Source: a virus
IMG/VR virus record: IMGVR_UViG_3300043446_001953
Coordinates: 1 to 48,870 of that record
Strand: one strand, 5' to 3'
Length of the DNA: 48,870 nt
The translations under genes were made by a program, and so were the position numbers. This document shows positions 24,116-31,033 of the stretch, in pieces. The notes beneath the pieces were generated by a model. The model did not search any database. It was not told the DNA's origin and was given only the letters and a program-made list of their open reading frames with translations. Each line of letters begins with the position of its first letter. Position 1 is the first letter of the stretch.

Positions 24116-24391
24116 ATGTCTAACGACAAACTAACCAACAAACTGCTGGCACTCGACTACATGGGCGCCATCGCATCGAGCAAGCAGAAGCGGAAGAGCA
24201 TCAACGTGATTACCATCACTGCCATGTCCAGCCACTCTGTGGAGCGATACAACCAGTTGCTTGAACTCGACGCTAGGCTCAATGCCGTACGCGAAAAGTG
24301 CAAGAAGAACGGCGTACGTTTCAGCAAGACCGCATTCGCCATCGTAGCCGTCACCAAGGCTCTCGAAGAACTCGAAAAGAAAATCGACTAA
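24116..24391 (+). CDS. Small helical early protein, paralog A (91 aa)
   Basis: No family recognised. An N-terminal region with SKQKRKSINVITITAMSSHS precedes a helical, charged C-terminal half (YNQLLELDARLNAVREKCKK, then NGVRFSKTAFAIVAVTKALE). The C-terminal ~60 residues resemble the product of 24587-24877: KQK(R/K), AVR+xxKK, G(V/L)(R/K)F and a final Leu-rich helix align without large gaps. The CCAA leader is the richest in the window. It follows the two tRNA genes and begins a run of small early genes. A regulatory or host-takeover role is possible but not shown. Confidence 0.8.
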   Translation: MSNDKLTNKLLALDYMGAIASSKQKRKSINVITITAMSSHSVERYNQLLELDARLNAVREKCKKNGVRFSKTAFAIVAVTKALEELEKKID

Positions 24392-24392
24392 C

Positions 24393-24563
24393 ATGGCTAA
24401 GAAAAAGCACACCAACAACCAAGTTTCCGCAGACGACGTTCTGGCGTGGCTGGGCACGGATGCAACAATCGAAGAGGTTGCTGACATCTTAGCCGACATC
24501 GCCAACGGCAAATACCTAGCAAGCGACTTGCGTCAAGAAGTGAGCGACTATAACGAAGAATAA
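24393..24563 (+). CDS. Small acidic early protein (56 aa)
   Basis: Begins MAKKKHTNNQVSADDVLAWL and ends RQEVSDYNEE. After a short basic start the product is acidic and helical, with DATIEEVADILADIANGKYL. It starts one base after the upstream TAA, so translation is probably coupled. No family recognised. The codon pattern (C-rich third positions) matches its neighbours, supporting a real gene between the two paralogs. Confidence 0.7.
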   Translation: MAKKKHTNNQVSADDVLAWLGTDATIEEVADILADIANGKYLASDLRQEVSDYNEE

Positions 24564-24586
24564 TCTCCAACCACACCAACCACACA

Positions 24587-24877
24587 ATGTTTGACCACAA
24601 CAAGTCCGTTAACCTCTCGCAGTTTTCGTCATTCGTGACGATTCCAGAGGCTTCCAATACGCTCAAGCAAAAGAAGTTCAAAGCCATCACCTTGGCTTCT
24701 CTTTCCGCACAGGGTCACAACTCGCCCGAATGGAAGGAACGTATCTTACTGCTCAAGGAACGTACGGATGCAGTCCGTGATTGCCTCAAGAAGCGTGGTC
24801 TCAAGTTCAACCAAAGCAAGATGGCTCTGGACGCTTACGAGCAGATGCTCGCCCGCATCGAAGCGGAACTTGCCTAA
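24587..24877 (+). CDS. Small helical early protein, paralog B (96 aa)
   Basis: Begins MFDHNKSVNLSQFSSFVTIP. The C-terminal ~70 residues (KQKKFKAITLASLSAQGHNS, then RILLLKERTDAVRDCLKKRG) align with the product of 24116-24391. The N-terminal ~28 residues differ, so the paralogs may have distinct targets. No known family recognised. The leader is CA-rich (CTCCAACCACACCAACCACACA) with no SD. Retention of both copies around a third small gene suggests separate functions. Confidence 0.8.
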   Translation: MFDHNKSVNLSQFSSFVTIPEASNTLKQKKFKAITLASLSAQGHNSPEWKERILLLKERTDAVRDCLKKRGLKFNQSKMALDAYEQMLARIEAELA

Positions 24878-24923
24878 CAACATTCCAACCCAAATAACAA
24901 CCACACCAACCACACACAACAAC

Positions 24924-25826
24924 ATGAGTAAAATCAAAGCATACACCATCGAACAGGTCAAACAGCCTGTCGACCTGCAGTTCGTAACCAATGCCGAAGG
25001 CAATGGCGTAGACTGCACTATCCTCTCGCAGACCCTCAAGGGCATCTTCGAGTCCACCATCGAGAACTACACCACCTTCAAGGAAGCGTACCAAGCGCAC
25101 TGCAAGGCTGTAGGCTACGACTCGGTGCTGTTCGCTTCACTGCACGAACAGGCTGACACCAAGGGCAAGCGTGCCTTGACCAAACTGAAGAAGTCGGTCG
25201 AAGCATCATCCCAATACAAGTCGTACATCGACGCCCAGAACGACGAGTACAGCATCAAGGAGAAGATTACCGATGAGTACTACAAGTGCATCAAGCGTCA
25301 CCATGCCGAACTTGCCAACCAACTGTTCGTGAACTTCGCCCGCAAAGACCATGTCATCGACGTGGAAAAGTTCGCCAACTGCGGGGACCACTGGGACGAC
25401 AAGATTTTCCACGTAACGCTCGAAGACAGCCCTCTCGCAGAGTTGGCTGAAGCCGACAAGTGGCTTAAGCAGAACGACTACAATGGACTGTTCCTTACCA
25501 TCGAGTTTGAGTGGGGCACTCGTCGTTGCATCAAGCAACTGAAACTGCACAACGGCGTCACCGCCTACTATACCTTCAACATGGAGGGATTGCAGGGCGA
25601 GAAGGATTACGATGCCATCATCGGCTCAGAGGTCAATGGGTTCTACCTAACCGAACAAATCAAGGAAAAGGGCATCTGCCAAGTGAACGCATCGCTCAAG
25701 GCTCTGTCGCTCATCACCAGCGTGTTGTTGGGCATCGAGACCACCTTCAATGAACTCGCTTGCAAGCAGGTCTACAAACGTGCCAAGCGCTACGAGTTCA
25801 AGGTCGTAAATGCCACTGCGTCCTAA
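24924..25826 (+). CDS. Unknown early protein (300 aa)
   Basis: No family recognised. Begins MSKIKAYTIEQVKQPVDLQF, with an alpha/beta N-terminal region, a charged helical middle (SIKEKITDEYYKCIKRHHAE) and a beta-containing region with NGLFLTIEFEWGTRRCIKQL (~190-210). The C-terminus is helical and ends RYEFKVVNATAS. The leader is CA-rich over about 40 bases with no SD. It lies before the exonuclease gene, so a role with recombination or nucleotide handling is possible. No catalytic motif stands out. The end overlaps the next gene by 17 bases. Confidence 0.8.
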   Translation: MSKIKAYTIEQVKQPVDLQFVTNAEGNGVDCTILSQTLKGIFESTIENYTTFKEAYQAHCKAVGYDSVLFASLHEQADTKGKRALTKLKKSVEASSQYKSYIDAQNDEYSIKEKITDEYYKCIKRHHAELANQLFVNFARKDHVIDVEKFANCGDHWDDKIFHVTLEDSPLAELAEADKWLKQNDYNGLFLTIEFEWGTRRCIKQLKLHNGVTAYYTFNMEGLQGEKDYDAIIGSEVNGFYLTEQIKEKGICQVNASLKALSLITSVLLGIETTFNELACKQVYKRAKRYEFKVVNATAS

Positions 25827-26034
25827 CAGCATCGACGAGGAAACCATCGCCAAGGACTGTGCCGACGACATAAATCGTCGTCGTCAATGGCAAGCCTATC
25901 GCCACCTGTGCCACGTCGCACAGGCTCTCGATAAGGGACTTGAGTCCAAGGCGATGGAGTCCACCATCGCTTCCGCAAAACATCTAACCACCAACATCAA
26001 TGATACCATACAACGACATACTGAAGTCGGCTAA
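25810..26034 (+). CDS. Small early protein (74 aa)
   Basis: Begins MPLRPNSIDEETIAKDCADD. It is helical with alternating charges (INRRRQWQAYRHLCHVAQAL) and a polar C-terminus. No family recognised. It overlaps the preceding gene by 17 bases and the exonuclease gene by 35 if that starts at 26000, or stops 7 bases before it if it starts at 26042. Its size and setting resemble small accessory proteins placed next to phage exonucleases. Confidence 0.65.
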   Translation: MPLRPNSIDEETIAKDCADDINRRRQWQAYRHLCHVAQALDKGLESKAMESTIASAKHLTTNINDTIQRHTEVG

Positions 26035-26893
26035 TCCGACCATGACCATCCTCAAGGCTGAACTGATTGAGGACGTGAACGACATCGACTATCGCAACAA
26101 CGATGGGCTCAACCAGTCGTATCTGAAAACTGTATACATGCGTGGCGTACCTCACGCCCAAGCCGACAAGGTCGCTCCACGTGAGGAGACCAAGGCTCTG
26201 ACCATCGGGTCTGCCTTCCACTGCATCACCCTTGAGCCAGACAAGTTCGCATCCAAGTTCGCCGTCTGCCCCAAGGTCGACAGGCGCACGAACGCTGGCA
26301 AGGAAGCCTTCGCCAACTTCGAAGCCGAGAGCGTGGGCAAGACCATCATCATGCACGACGACTACATGCTGGCACGTCGCATGAGCAAGTCCACCAAGCC
26401 TTACTCGATGGCTGGTTGCTACGATGCCTACGAATGCATCGACGAGAACACCAAGACCGAGATTGCGTTCTTCGCCCAAGCCAAGGTGTTGTACTTCTGG
26501 GATGGTCGTGAGGAGTACTACCCTGTGCAACTCAAGGGTCGTCTTGACATTCTCACTACACAGAACGGCAAGGTAATCATCCGTGACCTCAAGTCGCTGG
26601 ACAGCCTGTCCGACTACAAGGTGAGCAAGTCCGCACGTGACAGCCTGTGGTCGATGCAGTCAGCCTTCTACTCGGACATCGTATCCCATGCCACAGGCAA
26701 GCCTGTGTCCTTCGAGTACTACTGCACCGAGAAGGATGAGCCAGTCATGACCCGCCAGTACAACGTGTGCGACGAGATGATTGCACGTGGGCGTGGTCAG
26801 TACCTAACCGCACTGGTCAAGCACCTCGACTGGGAACAGCGTGGCAAGCCAGCCGACTACGACTACGTCGGTCCAACCATCCTCAACGCATGA
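26000..26893 (+). CDS. Exonuclease VIII-like PD-(D/E)XK nuclease (297 aa)
   Basis: Probably resects DNA 5' ends to give single strands for the ERF protein. Features fit the phage RecE/exonuclease VIII-like PDDEXK family: NNDGLNQSYLKTVYMRGVPH (substrate-entry helix), ALTIGSAFHCITLEPDKF (~67-84, conserved G.A.H...LEP), PVQLKGRLDILTTQNGKVII (~175-194, catalytic Asp) and RDLKSLDSLSDYKVSKSARD (~195-214, DxK with a Tyr/Arg helix). An alternative start at 26042 (MTILKAEL) would avoid overlap with the upstream gene. The CACCAACATCA leader before 26000 favours the longer form. Arginine codons are almost all CGT/CGC. Confidence 0.85.
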   Translation: MIPYNDILKSANPTMTILKAELIEDVNDIDYRNNDGLNQSYLKTVYMRGVPHAQADKVAPREETKALTIGSAFHCITLEPDKFASKFAVCPKVDRRTNAGKEAFANFEAESVGKTIIMHDDYMLARRMSKSTKPYSMAGCYDAYECIDENTKTEIAFFAQAKVLYFWDGREEYYPVQLKGRLDILTTQNGKVIIRDLKSLDSLSDYKVSKSARDSLWSMQSAFYSDIVSHATGKPVSFEYYCTEKDEPVMTRQYNVCDEMIARGRGQYLTALVKHLDWEQRGKPADYDYVGPTILNA

Positions 26894-27534
26894 GTGGGGA
26901 ACTGCCATTCAAGGGCGTCTGGATACCAGCCGTCATCTTCAACGACGAGCGTCTGAGCGCCACCTCCAAGTTCCTTTGGTCGGTCATCCACGTGCTCTCC
27001 AACGAGCGTGGGTGCTTCGCCACCAAGCAGACCTTGGGTCGCTACATCGACGTCAGCGAGCGCCATGTCTACACCAACATAGCGTCCTTGCAGAAGTGCG
27101 GGTACATCAAGGTGGTCGACGGCGTCATCTGGGACTGCGTGACTGAAAGTTTCGACACTGATGGAAAGTTCATGCCCACCATGAACAATCCTTCAGAGAC
27201 ACCCTGCACAAAACTTCATACAGAAGGAAACAAGGTTAAAGAAACGAAGAAGGTTAAAAAGGACGTCCCTCTGGACGACTCGTTTATCCGCTCCGACAAG
27301 AACCTGTCCAAGATGTGGGATGAGTACATCGACTGGCGTCGTTCCAAGAACAAGCCTGTTGACAACGCCTACGTGACTCGTTGGAACAATGAGTTCAAGA
27401 AGGCTGGAGTCCAAGACTCCGTCATCGCCGTCACCAATAGCCTGTACAACGGATACCAAGGCATCTTTATTAAAAGTGTTGCAAAACCTGCGACACGCAT
27501 CAACACAAGCGAAGACCACGCTAAAGGCTTCTAA
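26890..27534 (+). CDS. Replication-type HTH protein (214 aa)
   Basis: The start is decided by the ATGA overlap with the exonuclease stop. The N-terminal domain (~5-85) is a winged HTH of the phage replication-initiator type: VWIPAVIFNDERLSATSKFL, then RGCFATKQTLGRYIDVSERH and VYTNIASLQKCGYIKVVDG. The middle is Ser/Lys-rich (KVKETKKVKKDVPLDDSF). The C-terminal region (SKMWDEYIDWRRSKNKPVDN) resembles segments in DnaD/O-type loaders. It may bind the origin and recruit the DnaC-like protein encoded 1.2 kb downstream. That functional link is an inference. Confidence 0.75.
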   Translation: MSGELPFKGVWIPAVIFNDERLSATSKFLWSVIHVLSNERGCFATKQTLGRYIDVSERHVYTNIASLQKCGYIKVVDGVIWDCVTESFDTDGKFMPTMNNPSETPCTKLHTEGNKVKETKKVKKDVPLDDSFIRSDKNLSKMWDEYIDWRRSKNKPVDNAYVTRWNNEFKKAGVQDSVIAVTNSLYNGYQGIFIKSVAKPATRINTSEDHAKGF

Positions 27535-27540
27535 CCAACC

Positions 27541-27921
27541 ATGAGTAAAAAACCAACCAAGGGCATCCTCATCGATGCCAAGAACAACAAACTGTCGTAT
27601 GTGGAAATCAACGACCACACCGACATCAGCAAGCACGGAGGCTACAAGTACTTCGATGTAGTCCACCTGTCTGGCAAGGACGACATCTACGTCGACGACG
27701 AGGGGCTAATCAACGGCACCCAGTACGGCTTCGAGGTGCTCAATCCGCGCAAGTTCAACGTCGCCGTCTATTTCGGCAACGGCGTCGTGCTGGGGCACAA
27801 TGGGCATGGGGACAGCATCGACTGCTCCATGACCATCGAGGAACTGTCCAAGAAAATCCGTTGCTTCCAGACTGTCGCCAACACGCCTGTCTGGTTCGCC
27901 AAGCATCCTGTGACCGCATGA
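27541..27921 (+). CDS. DUF3846-like small phage protein (126 aa)
   Basis: Begins MSKKPTKGILIDAKNNKLSY. It has alternating beta strands with FDVVHLSGKDDIYVDDEGLI (~39-58) and FGNGVVLGHNGHGDSIDCSM (~78-97). This order (GILID...., DDIYVDDEGL, GNGVVLG) matches small phage proteins of the DUF3846 type, whose function is unknown to me. The leader TAACCAACC lies between the previous stop and ATG. The end overlaps the next start (ATGA). Confidence 0.65.
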   Translation: MSKKPTKGILIDAKNNKLSYVEINDHTDISKHGGYKYFDVVHLSGKDDIYVDDEGLINGTQYGFEVLNPRKFNVAVYFGNGVVLGHNGHGDSIDCSMTIEELSKKIRCFQTVANTPVWFAKHPVTA

Positions 27922-28175
27922 GCCAAGACAACCAAGAGCCAAGCCTAGAGGTGCAACTCGCACGTGCCAAGGTAGGCAACGTCATGCGTGACTCACGCAT
28001 CGACGCCCTTGAGTCAGCCCAGCGTTTCGACCAGCAACTGATTGAGGCATGCCATCGTGCCATGACAGTGCTGGGCGAGAAGAGCAAGGCGCTCAACGAA
28101 CTCATCGCCCACCAAGACGTCGAAATCAAGAACCTCAAGGAAGAGATTGAACGCCTTAAGGCTTCCAAGCCATGA
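27918..28175 (+). CDS. Coiled-coil early protein (85 aa)
   Basis: Begins MSQDNQEPSLEVQLARAKVG. It is almost wholly helical, with a charged coiled coil toward the end (VEIKNLKEEIERLKASKP). The ATG overlaps the preceding stop (ATGA), fixing the start. No family recognised. Its length and composition are like other small coiled-coil products in this arm (28517-28702, 29478-29714), so they might pair. That is inference. Confidence 0.7.
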   Translation: MSQDNQEPSLEVQLARAKVGNVMRDSRIDALESAQRFDQQLIEACHRAMTVLGEKSKALNELIAHQDVEIKNLKEEIERLKASKP

Positions 28176-28426
28176 TTGACAAACTTCTGAACCACCACGG
28201 CTTCGAGGTCTGGGCTGACAACAAGATTGTCAACTTCATCGAAGACCATGGACAGACCATGGCTATCACGTCCTTCGGTCACATCACCAAAGAGGATGAT
28301 GAGTATTCAATCTCTGCCCATCATTCAACAGGCGAGGTAGGTCAATACGTGAACATCGTCCTCCGTGCCCACGTCGAGCACCTAGGCGGTTGGAAGACAC
28401 GTGAGTGGAGCATCAAGCGCACATGA
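28172..28426 (+). CDS. Small unknown early protein (84 aa)
   Basis: Begins MIDKLLNHHGFEVWADNKIV. Mostly beta-structured, with His-rich positions (ISAHHSTGEVGQYVNIVLRA) and a basic end (REWSIKRT). No known family. The ATG overlaps the preceding stop (ATGA), and its own stop overlaps the next ATG. No membrane or signal segment is visible. The tight packing implies it is a genuine member of the early operon. Confidence 0.65.
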   Translation: MIDKLLNHHGFEVWADNKIVNFIEDHGQTMAITSFGHITKEDDEYSISAHHSTGEVGQYVNIVLRAHVEHLGGWKTREWSIKRT

Positions 28427-28527
28427 AGTTCCTAGACGTCATCGAGCCAGAAGAGGTCATGCTCTTCTTCGGAGCATTCACTGTCGTACTTGCCCTTTGG
28501 GTATTCCATTTCGACGATGAGCGATAA
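28423..28527 (+). CDS. Tiny single-pass membrane protein (34 aa)
   Basis: Product begins MKFLDVIEPEEVMLFFGAFT and continues VVLALWVFHFDDER. An acidic start precedes a hydrophobic helix (~13-28) and an acidic end. It is packed by ATGA overlap with the previous gene and an 11-base overlap with the next. No family recognised. It may be an early membrane-active protein, comparable with the 33-residue product of 23758-23859. Confidence 0.6.
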   Translation: MKFLDVIEPEEVMLFFGAFTVVLALWVFHFDDER

Positions 28528-28702
28528 CCAAGAGCAGGATAAAATCATCCCATACGACGAACTCTTGCGTATGTTCTTGAACGTGGCTGACTCGGCACAA
28601 AAGTCCTCCGACAAGGTCATGGAACAGGAGACACGCATCCAGAACCTGCTGATGCAACTGCATCTGGCACGTGAGGAACTCAAGCGCTACAAAAATGGCT
28701 AA
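28517..28702 (+). CDS. Small coiled-coil early protein (61 aa)
   Basis: Begins MSDNQEQDKIIPYDELLRMF. Helical and charged, ending REELKRYKNG. No family recognised. It overlaps the upstream tiny membrane gene by 11 bases and the helicase-loader start by 8. That arrangement next to a DnaC-like gene suggests a possible accessory role in helicase loading, but nothing in the sequence proves it. Confidence 0.65.
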   Translation: MSDNQEQDKIIPYDELLRMFLNVADSAQKSSDKVMEQETRIQNLLMQLHLAREELKRYKNG

Positions 28703-29390
28703 AGGCAAATGCGTACACTGCGGAGAGGAAACCAACTCCGTGCCAGTCAACTTCCTTGGTCTCAAGGAACTCCCACCAGCCGAGGTGTGCTTCAATCCGA
28801 AGTGCGTCGAAGCCGAGTCCGAGTCCGTCCGCAAGATTAACGACGAGGTCTGGAAGCGTACGCATCCTTTGGATACGCCAGTGCCACCGCTGTTCGCCGA
28901 CACCGACCTGCGTCGTCTGCCAGAGCCATTGCCCACCATCGCCTCCACATGGAAGCCAGACGGCAAGGGGCTGGTCATCCACGGCACCACACGCAAGGGC
29001 AAGACCCGCACCGCATGGTATCTGGCTAAGCGTCTGTATGACGAAAGCCCTTACGCCAATCGCTTCCTGTTCCTCACCATGTTCGACCTAGAGGTTCGCC
29101 TCGTAGGTGCATGGGGTACGCACTCATGGGACAAGGAGATGACCAAGATGGTTAACATCCCTCTCCTGTTCCTCGACGATTTGGGCAAGGAGAAGATGAC
29201 CGACCGCATGGCATCCGTCCTGTTTGCCCTCATCGACCAGCGCACCCAGAACAAGCGTAGCACCATCATCACCACCAATCTGACTGGCGACCAACTGCTG
29301 GAACGCTTCCACGACAAGGAAACAGGCAACGCATTCGTCGCCCGACTGAAGGACGATAACCTGTTCGAACGTGCTGGCGTAAAAAACTGA
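28695..29390 (+). CDS. DnaC-like replicative helicase loader (231 aa)
   Basis: AAA+ ATPase that likely loads the host DnaB-type helicase at the phage origin. An N-terminal Cys cluster (CVHCGEE, ~6-12, with Cys at ~33 and ~39) suggests a zinc ribbon. Walker A is IHGTTRKGKTRTAW (~94-107) and Walker B is LLFLDDLGKEK (~157-167). Sensor-I-like STIITTNLTGDQL (~192-204) is present, and the arginine-finger region AFVARLKDD follows (~216-224). No helicase is encoded in the window, so the host enzyme is probably used. The start at 28695 avoids a longer overlap with the upstream gene. Confidence 0.88.
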   Translation: MAKGKCVHCGEETNSVPVNFLGLKELPPAEVCFNPKCVEAESESVRKINDEVWKRTHPLDTPVPPLFADTDLRRLPEPLPTIASTWKPDGKGLVIHGTTRKGKTRTAWYLAKRLYDESPYANRFLFLTMFDLEVRLVGAWGTHSWDKEMTKMVNIPLLFLDDLGKEKMTDRMASVLFALIDQRTQNKRSTIITTNLTGDQLLERFHDKETGNAFVARLKDDNLFERAGVKN

Positions 29391-29477
29391 AAATAGTTGT
29401 TGACCCAGCAAACAATAGCACTTTACCTCCATTTCGTTGCCAATCACGGCACGACTAAACCAACCAAAAAAACAACC
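29391..29477 (+). promoter_or_regulatory. CCAA leader and short intergenic before the coiled-coil gene
   Basis: The 87-base gap contains TTGACC near its start (29400-29405) but no convincing -10. The last 27 bases (CTAAACCAACCAAAAAAACAACC) match the CCAA-type leader seen elsewhere. No Shine-Dalgarno sequence occurs before the ATG at 29478. Confidence 0.45.
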
Positions 29478-29714
29478 ATGAGCGAAATCAACATCAACGA
29501 CATCAACAAGCGTCTTAAGGACATCGAGTCCAACCTCGAAGCCCTCAAGAACCAGAAGACCGAAATCGAGAACCCTACCATCAAGGGTCTCGACAAGAAG
29601 TACTCTGAACTCGGACAGGGCGATGCCTCCAAGGTCATCCACCTCCACAACGCCATCATCGAGCGTCTGGAGTCGCTGACCAGCAAGGTCAAGTCCCTCG
29701 AAGAGCGTCTGTAA
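29478..29714 (+). CDS. Coiled-coil early protein (78 aa)
   Basis: Begins MSEININDINKRLKDIESNL. Continuous heptad-like helices run through it (EALKNQKTEIENP, then AIIERLESLTSKVKSLEERL). No family recognised. The start is fixed by the CCAA leader immediately upstream. A UUCG hairpin (29722-29739) lies 7 bases past the stop, so this mRNA segment may end or be protected there. Probably oligomeric. Its role is unknown. Confidence 0.75.
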   Translation: MSEININDINKRLKDIESNLEALKNQKTEIENPTIKGLDKKYSELGQGDASKVIHLHNAIIERLESLTSKVKSLEERL

Positions 29715-29721
29715 GTCAAGC

Positions 29722-29739
29722 GCTCCCCTTCGGGGGAGC
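29722..29739 (+). terminator. UUCG-tetraloop hairpin
   Basis: GCTCCCC (29722-29728), TTCG, GGGGAGC (29733-29739), then ATCCCTTTCC. A perfect GC-rich stem with a UUCG loop but a poor U-tract. The CCCTTTC tail repeats that of the hairpin at 23865-23880. It probably attenuates or stabilises mRNA between 29714 and 29753. Confidence 0.65.
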
Positions 29740-29752
29740 ATCCCTTTCCAAC

Positions 29753-30067
29753 ATGAAGGCAACCAAAGCCCAGCCTGTCGAAGGCTACAACGGCTACAAG
29801 AACTACGAAACGTGGTATCTTGCCCACTGCATCCAGAACGACGAGGCACTGTACAACCTGTGCGGTGAACTCTACAAAGACGGATACAAGTTCGGCGGTA
29901 CCATCCTCAACAAACTCCGTGAGTACGGACCTTTCTGGTCTTCCATTTACACAGGATGCAACCGCATCGACCTGCGTAAGGACGAAATCAGCCAAGCCGA
30001 AATCACCAAAGTCCTCAACTCTCTCTATGCAACCAAACAACCACGAACCAAAGCCGAAAACCCATAA
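29753..30067 (+). CDS. Phage protein of the NYETW-type family (104 aa)
   Basis: The signature GYNGYKNYETWYLAHCIQND (~11-30), followed by EALYNLCGEL, matches small phage proteins beginning NGY.NYETWN...W..NDE.LY (DUF7249-like). Their function is not known to me. A charged C-terminal half follows (RIDLRKDEISQAEITKVLNS). It sits just after the UUCG hairpin, with ATTCCAAC-type bases before ATG. The end overlaps the RHH-like gene by 41 bases. Confidence 0.75.
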   Translation: MKATKAQPVEGYNGYKNYETWYLAHCIQNDEALYNLCGELYKDGYKFGGTILNKLREYGPFWSSIYTGCNRIDLRKDEISQAEITKVLNSLYATKQPRTKAENP

Positions 30068-30227
30068 ACTCGTCTGGATTAAGGTCACTAACGAAAACGC
30101 CAGCGACCTCGACAAACTCGCCAGCAACTGGTCGCTCACCCGAGCGTCCCTCTGCCGACTCATCGTCCTCCAGTTCCTCTCCGAAGAAAACCCTTCCCTC
30201 AACATAACCAACACCGATGCAAAATAA
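30027..30227 (+). CDS. Small ribbon-helix-helix-like protein (66 aa)
   Basis: Begins MQPNNHEPKPKTHKLVWIKV. After a basic, Pro-rich start, the segment LVWIKVTNENASDLDKLASN followed by WSLTRASLCRLIVLQFL resembles a ribbon-helix-helix DNA-binding fold (strand, helix, turn, helix). The start at 30027 gives a 41-base overlap with the previous gene and an 11-base overlap with the ERF gene. It may regulate the recombination genes, which is inference. Confidence 0.6.
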   Translation: MQPNNHEPKPKTHKLVWIKVTNENASDLDKLASNWSLTRASLCRLIVLQFLSEENPSLNITNTDAK

Positions 30228-30930
30228 CATCACACCAGAACTGGCTTCCGCACTCGTCAAGGCTATCGCCGAAACGAAGGACGTAAAAGCCGACGCCACC
30301 AATCCGTTCCACAGGAACACCTACGCCACCCTCGGGGCGCACCTCGAGGCTACCAAAGGAGTGTTCGCCAAGCATGGGCTCGCCATCGTGCAGTTCCCTC
30401 ATGGCGACGGCAACCAAGTGGGCGTGAACACCATGGTCATCCACAAGGACGGAGGCTACATCCAGAACTACGTCACCATCCCTGTCGCCACCGAAGGCTT
30501 CAAGGGTCAAGACGCAGGTAGCCTGTTCTCGTACTTGAGGCGTTACGCATTGGCGTCCGTAGGCGGTATCGCTACCACGGACGACGATGCAGAAGCCGAC
30601 AGGGTCGTGCGTTCCGCTCCCAGCACCACGCACAACACTGGCGTATTCGCCCAGCCCACGACCAAGGTAGTCAGCGCACCTCAGTCCGCTCCTGTCATCC
30701 ATGCCGACGGCGACCTCAACGTGGTCATCCACTTCGGCAAGAACAAGGGCAAGACGCTCGGTGAACTGCCCACCAACTCGCTCGATTGGTACATCAAGGA
30801 GTTCCAGCCCAAGCCCTACAACGGCAAGATTTCCCCTGCCGACGTAGCCTTGCGTGACGCCCTTGACCGCATCAACGCCAAGCGTGGCGAGACGTCCAGC
30901 GACGAGCCAGAGGACAACGTTCCCTTCTAA
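30217..30930 (+). CDS. erf: ERF-family annealing protein with ExoX-C-like tail (237 aa)
   Basis: Single-strand annealing protein that pairs homologous strands made by the exonuclease. The ERF domain covers ~10-140: NPFHRNTYATLGAHLEATKG (~28-47), GLAIVQFPHGDGNQVGVNTM and GQDAGSLFSYLRRYALASVG (~102-121). The last motif is diagnostic of ERF proteins. After a Ser/Pro linker, residues ~170-225 carry FGKNKGKTLGELPTNSLDWY, the signature of the small exonuclease X C-terminal (DUF3820-like) domain. That domain order is recognisable, but its partner here is unknown. It lies upstream of tRNA-Arg. Confidence 0.9.
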   Translation: MQNNITPELASALVKAIAETKDVKADATNPFHRNTYATLGAHLEATKGVFAKHGLAIVQFPHGDGNQVGVNTMVIHKDGGYIQNYVTIPVATEGFKGQDAGSLFSYLRRYALASVGGIATTDDDAEADRVVRSAPSTTHNTGVFAQPTTKVVSAPQSAPVIHADGDLNVVIHFGKNKGKTLGELPTNSLDWYIKEFQPKPYNGKISPADVALRDALDRINAKRGETSSDEPEDNVPF

Positions 30931-30938
30931 CATTCTCC

Positions 30939-31010
30939 AGCCTCATCGTTCAACGGATAGGACAGGCGTTTCCTAAACGCTTAATCTAGGTTCGATTCCT
31001 AGTGGGGCTA
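30939..31010 (+). tRNA. tRNA-Arg (anticodon CCU)
   Basis: Complete cloverleaf. The acceptor stem is AGCCTCA/TGGGGCT (one G-U pair), the D stem GTTC/GGAC and the anticodon stem GGCGT/ACGCT with loop TTCCTAA (anticodon CCT at 30972-30974). The T stem CTAGG/CCTAG has loop TTCGATT. CCA is not encoded, unlike the two tRNA-Pro genes. It reads AGG, the main Arg codon sampled in the giant late gene. Confidence 0.95.
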
Positions 31011-31033
31011 AAGAAAACCAAACACCAACCAGC

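Noticed and set aside
29399-29430. TTGACC-based promoter before 29478
   Set aside because: No -10-like hexamer at suitable distance. Read-through from the helicase-loader gene explains expression.
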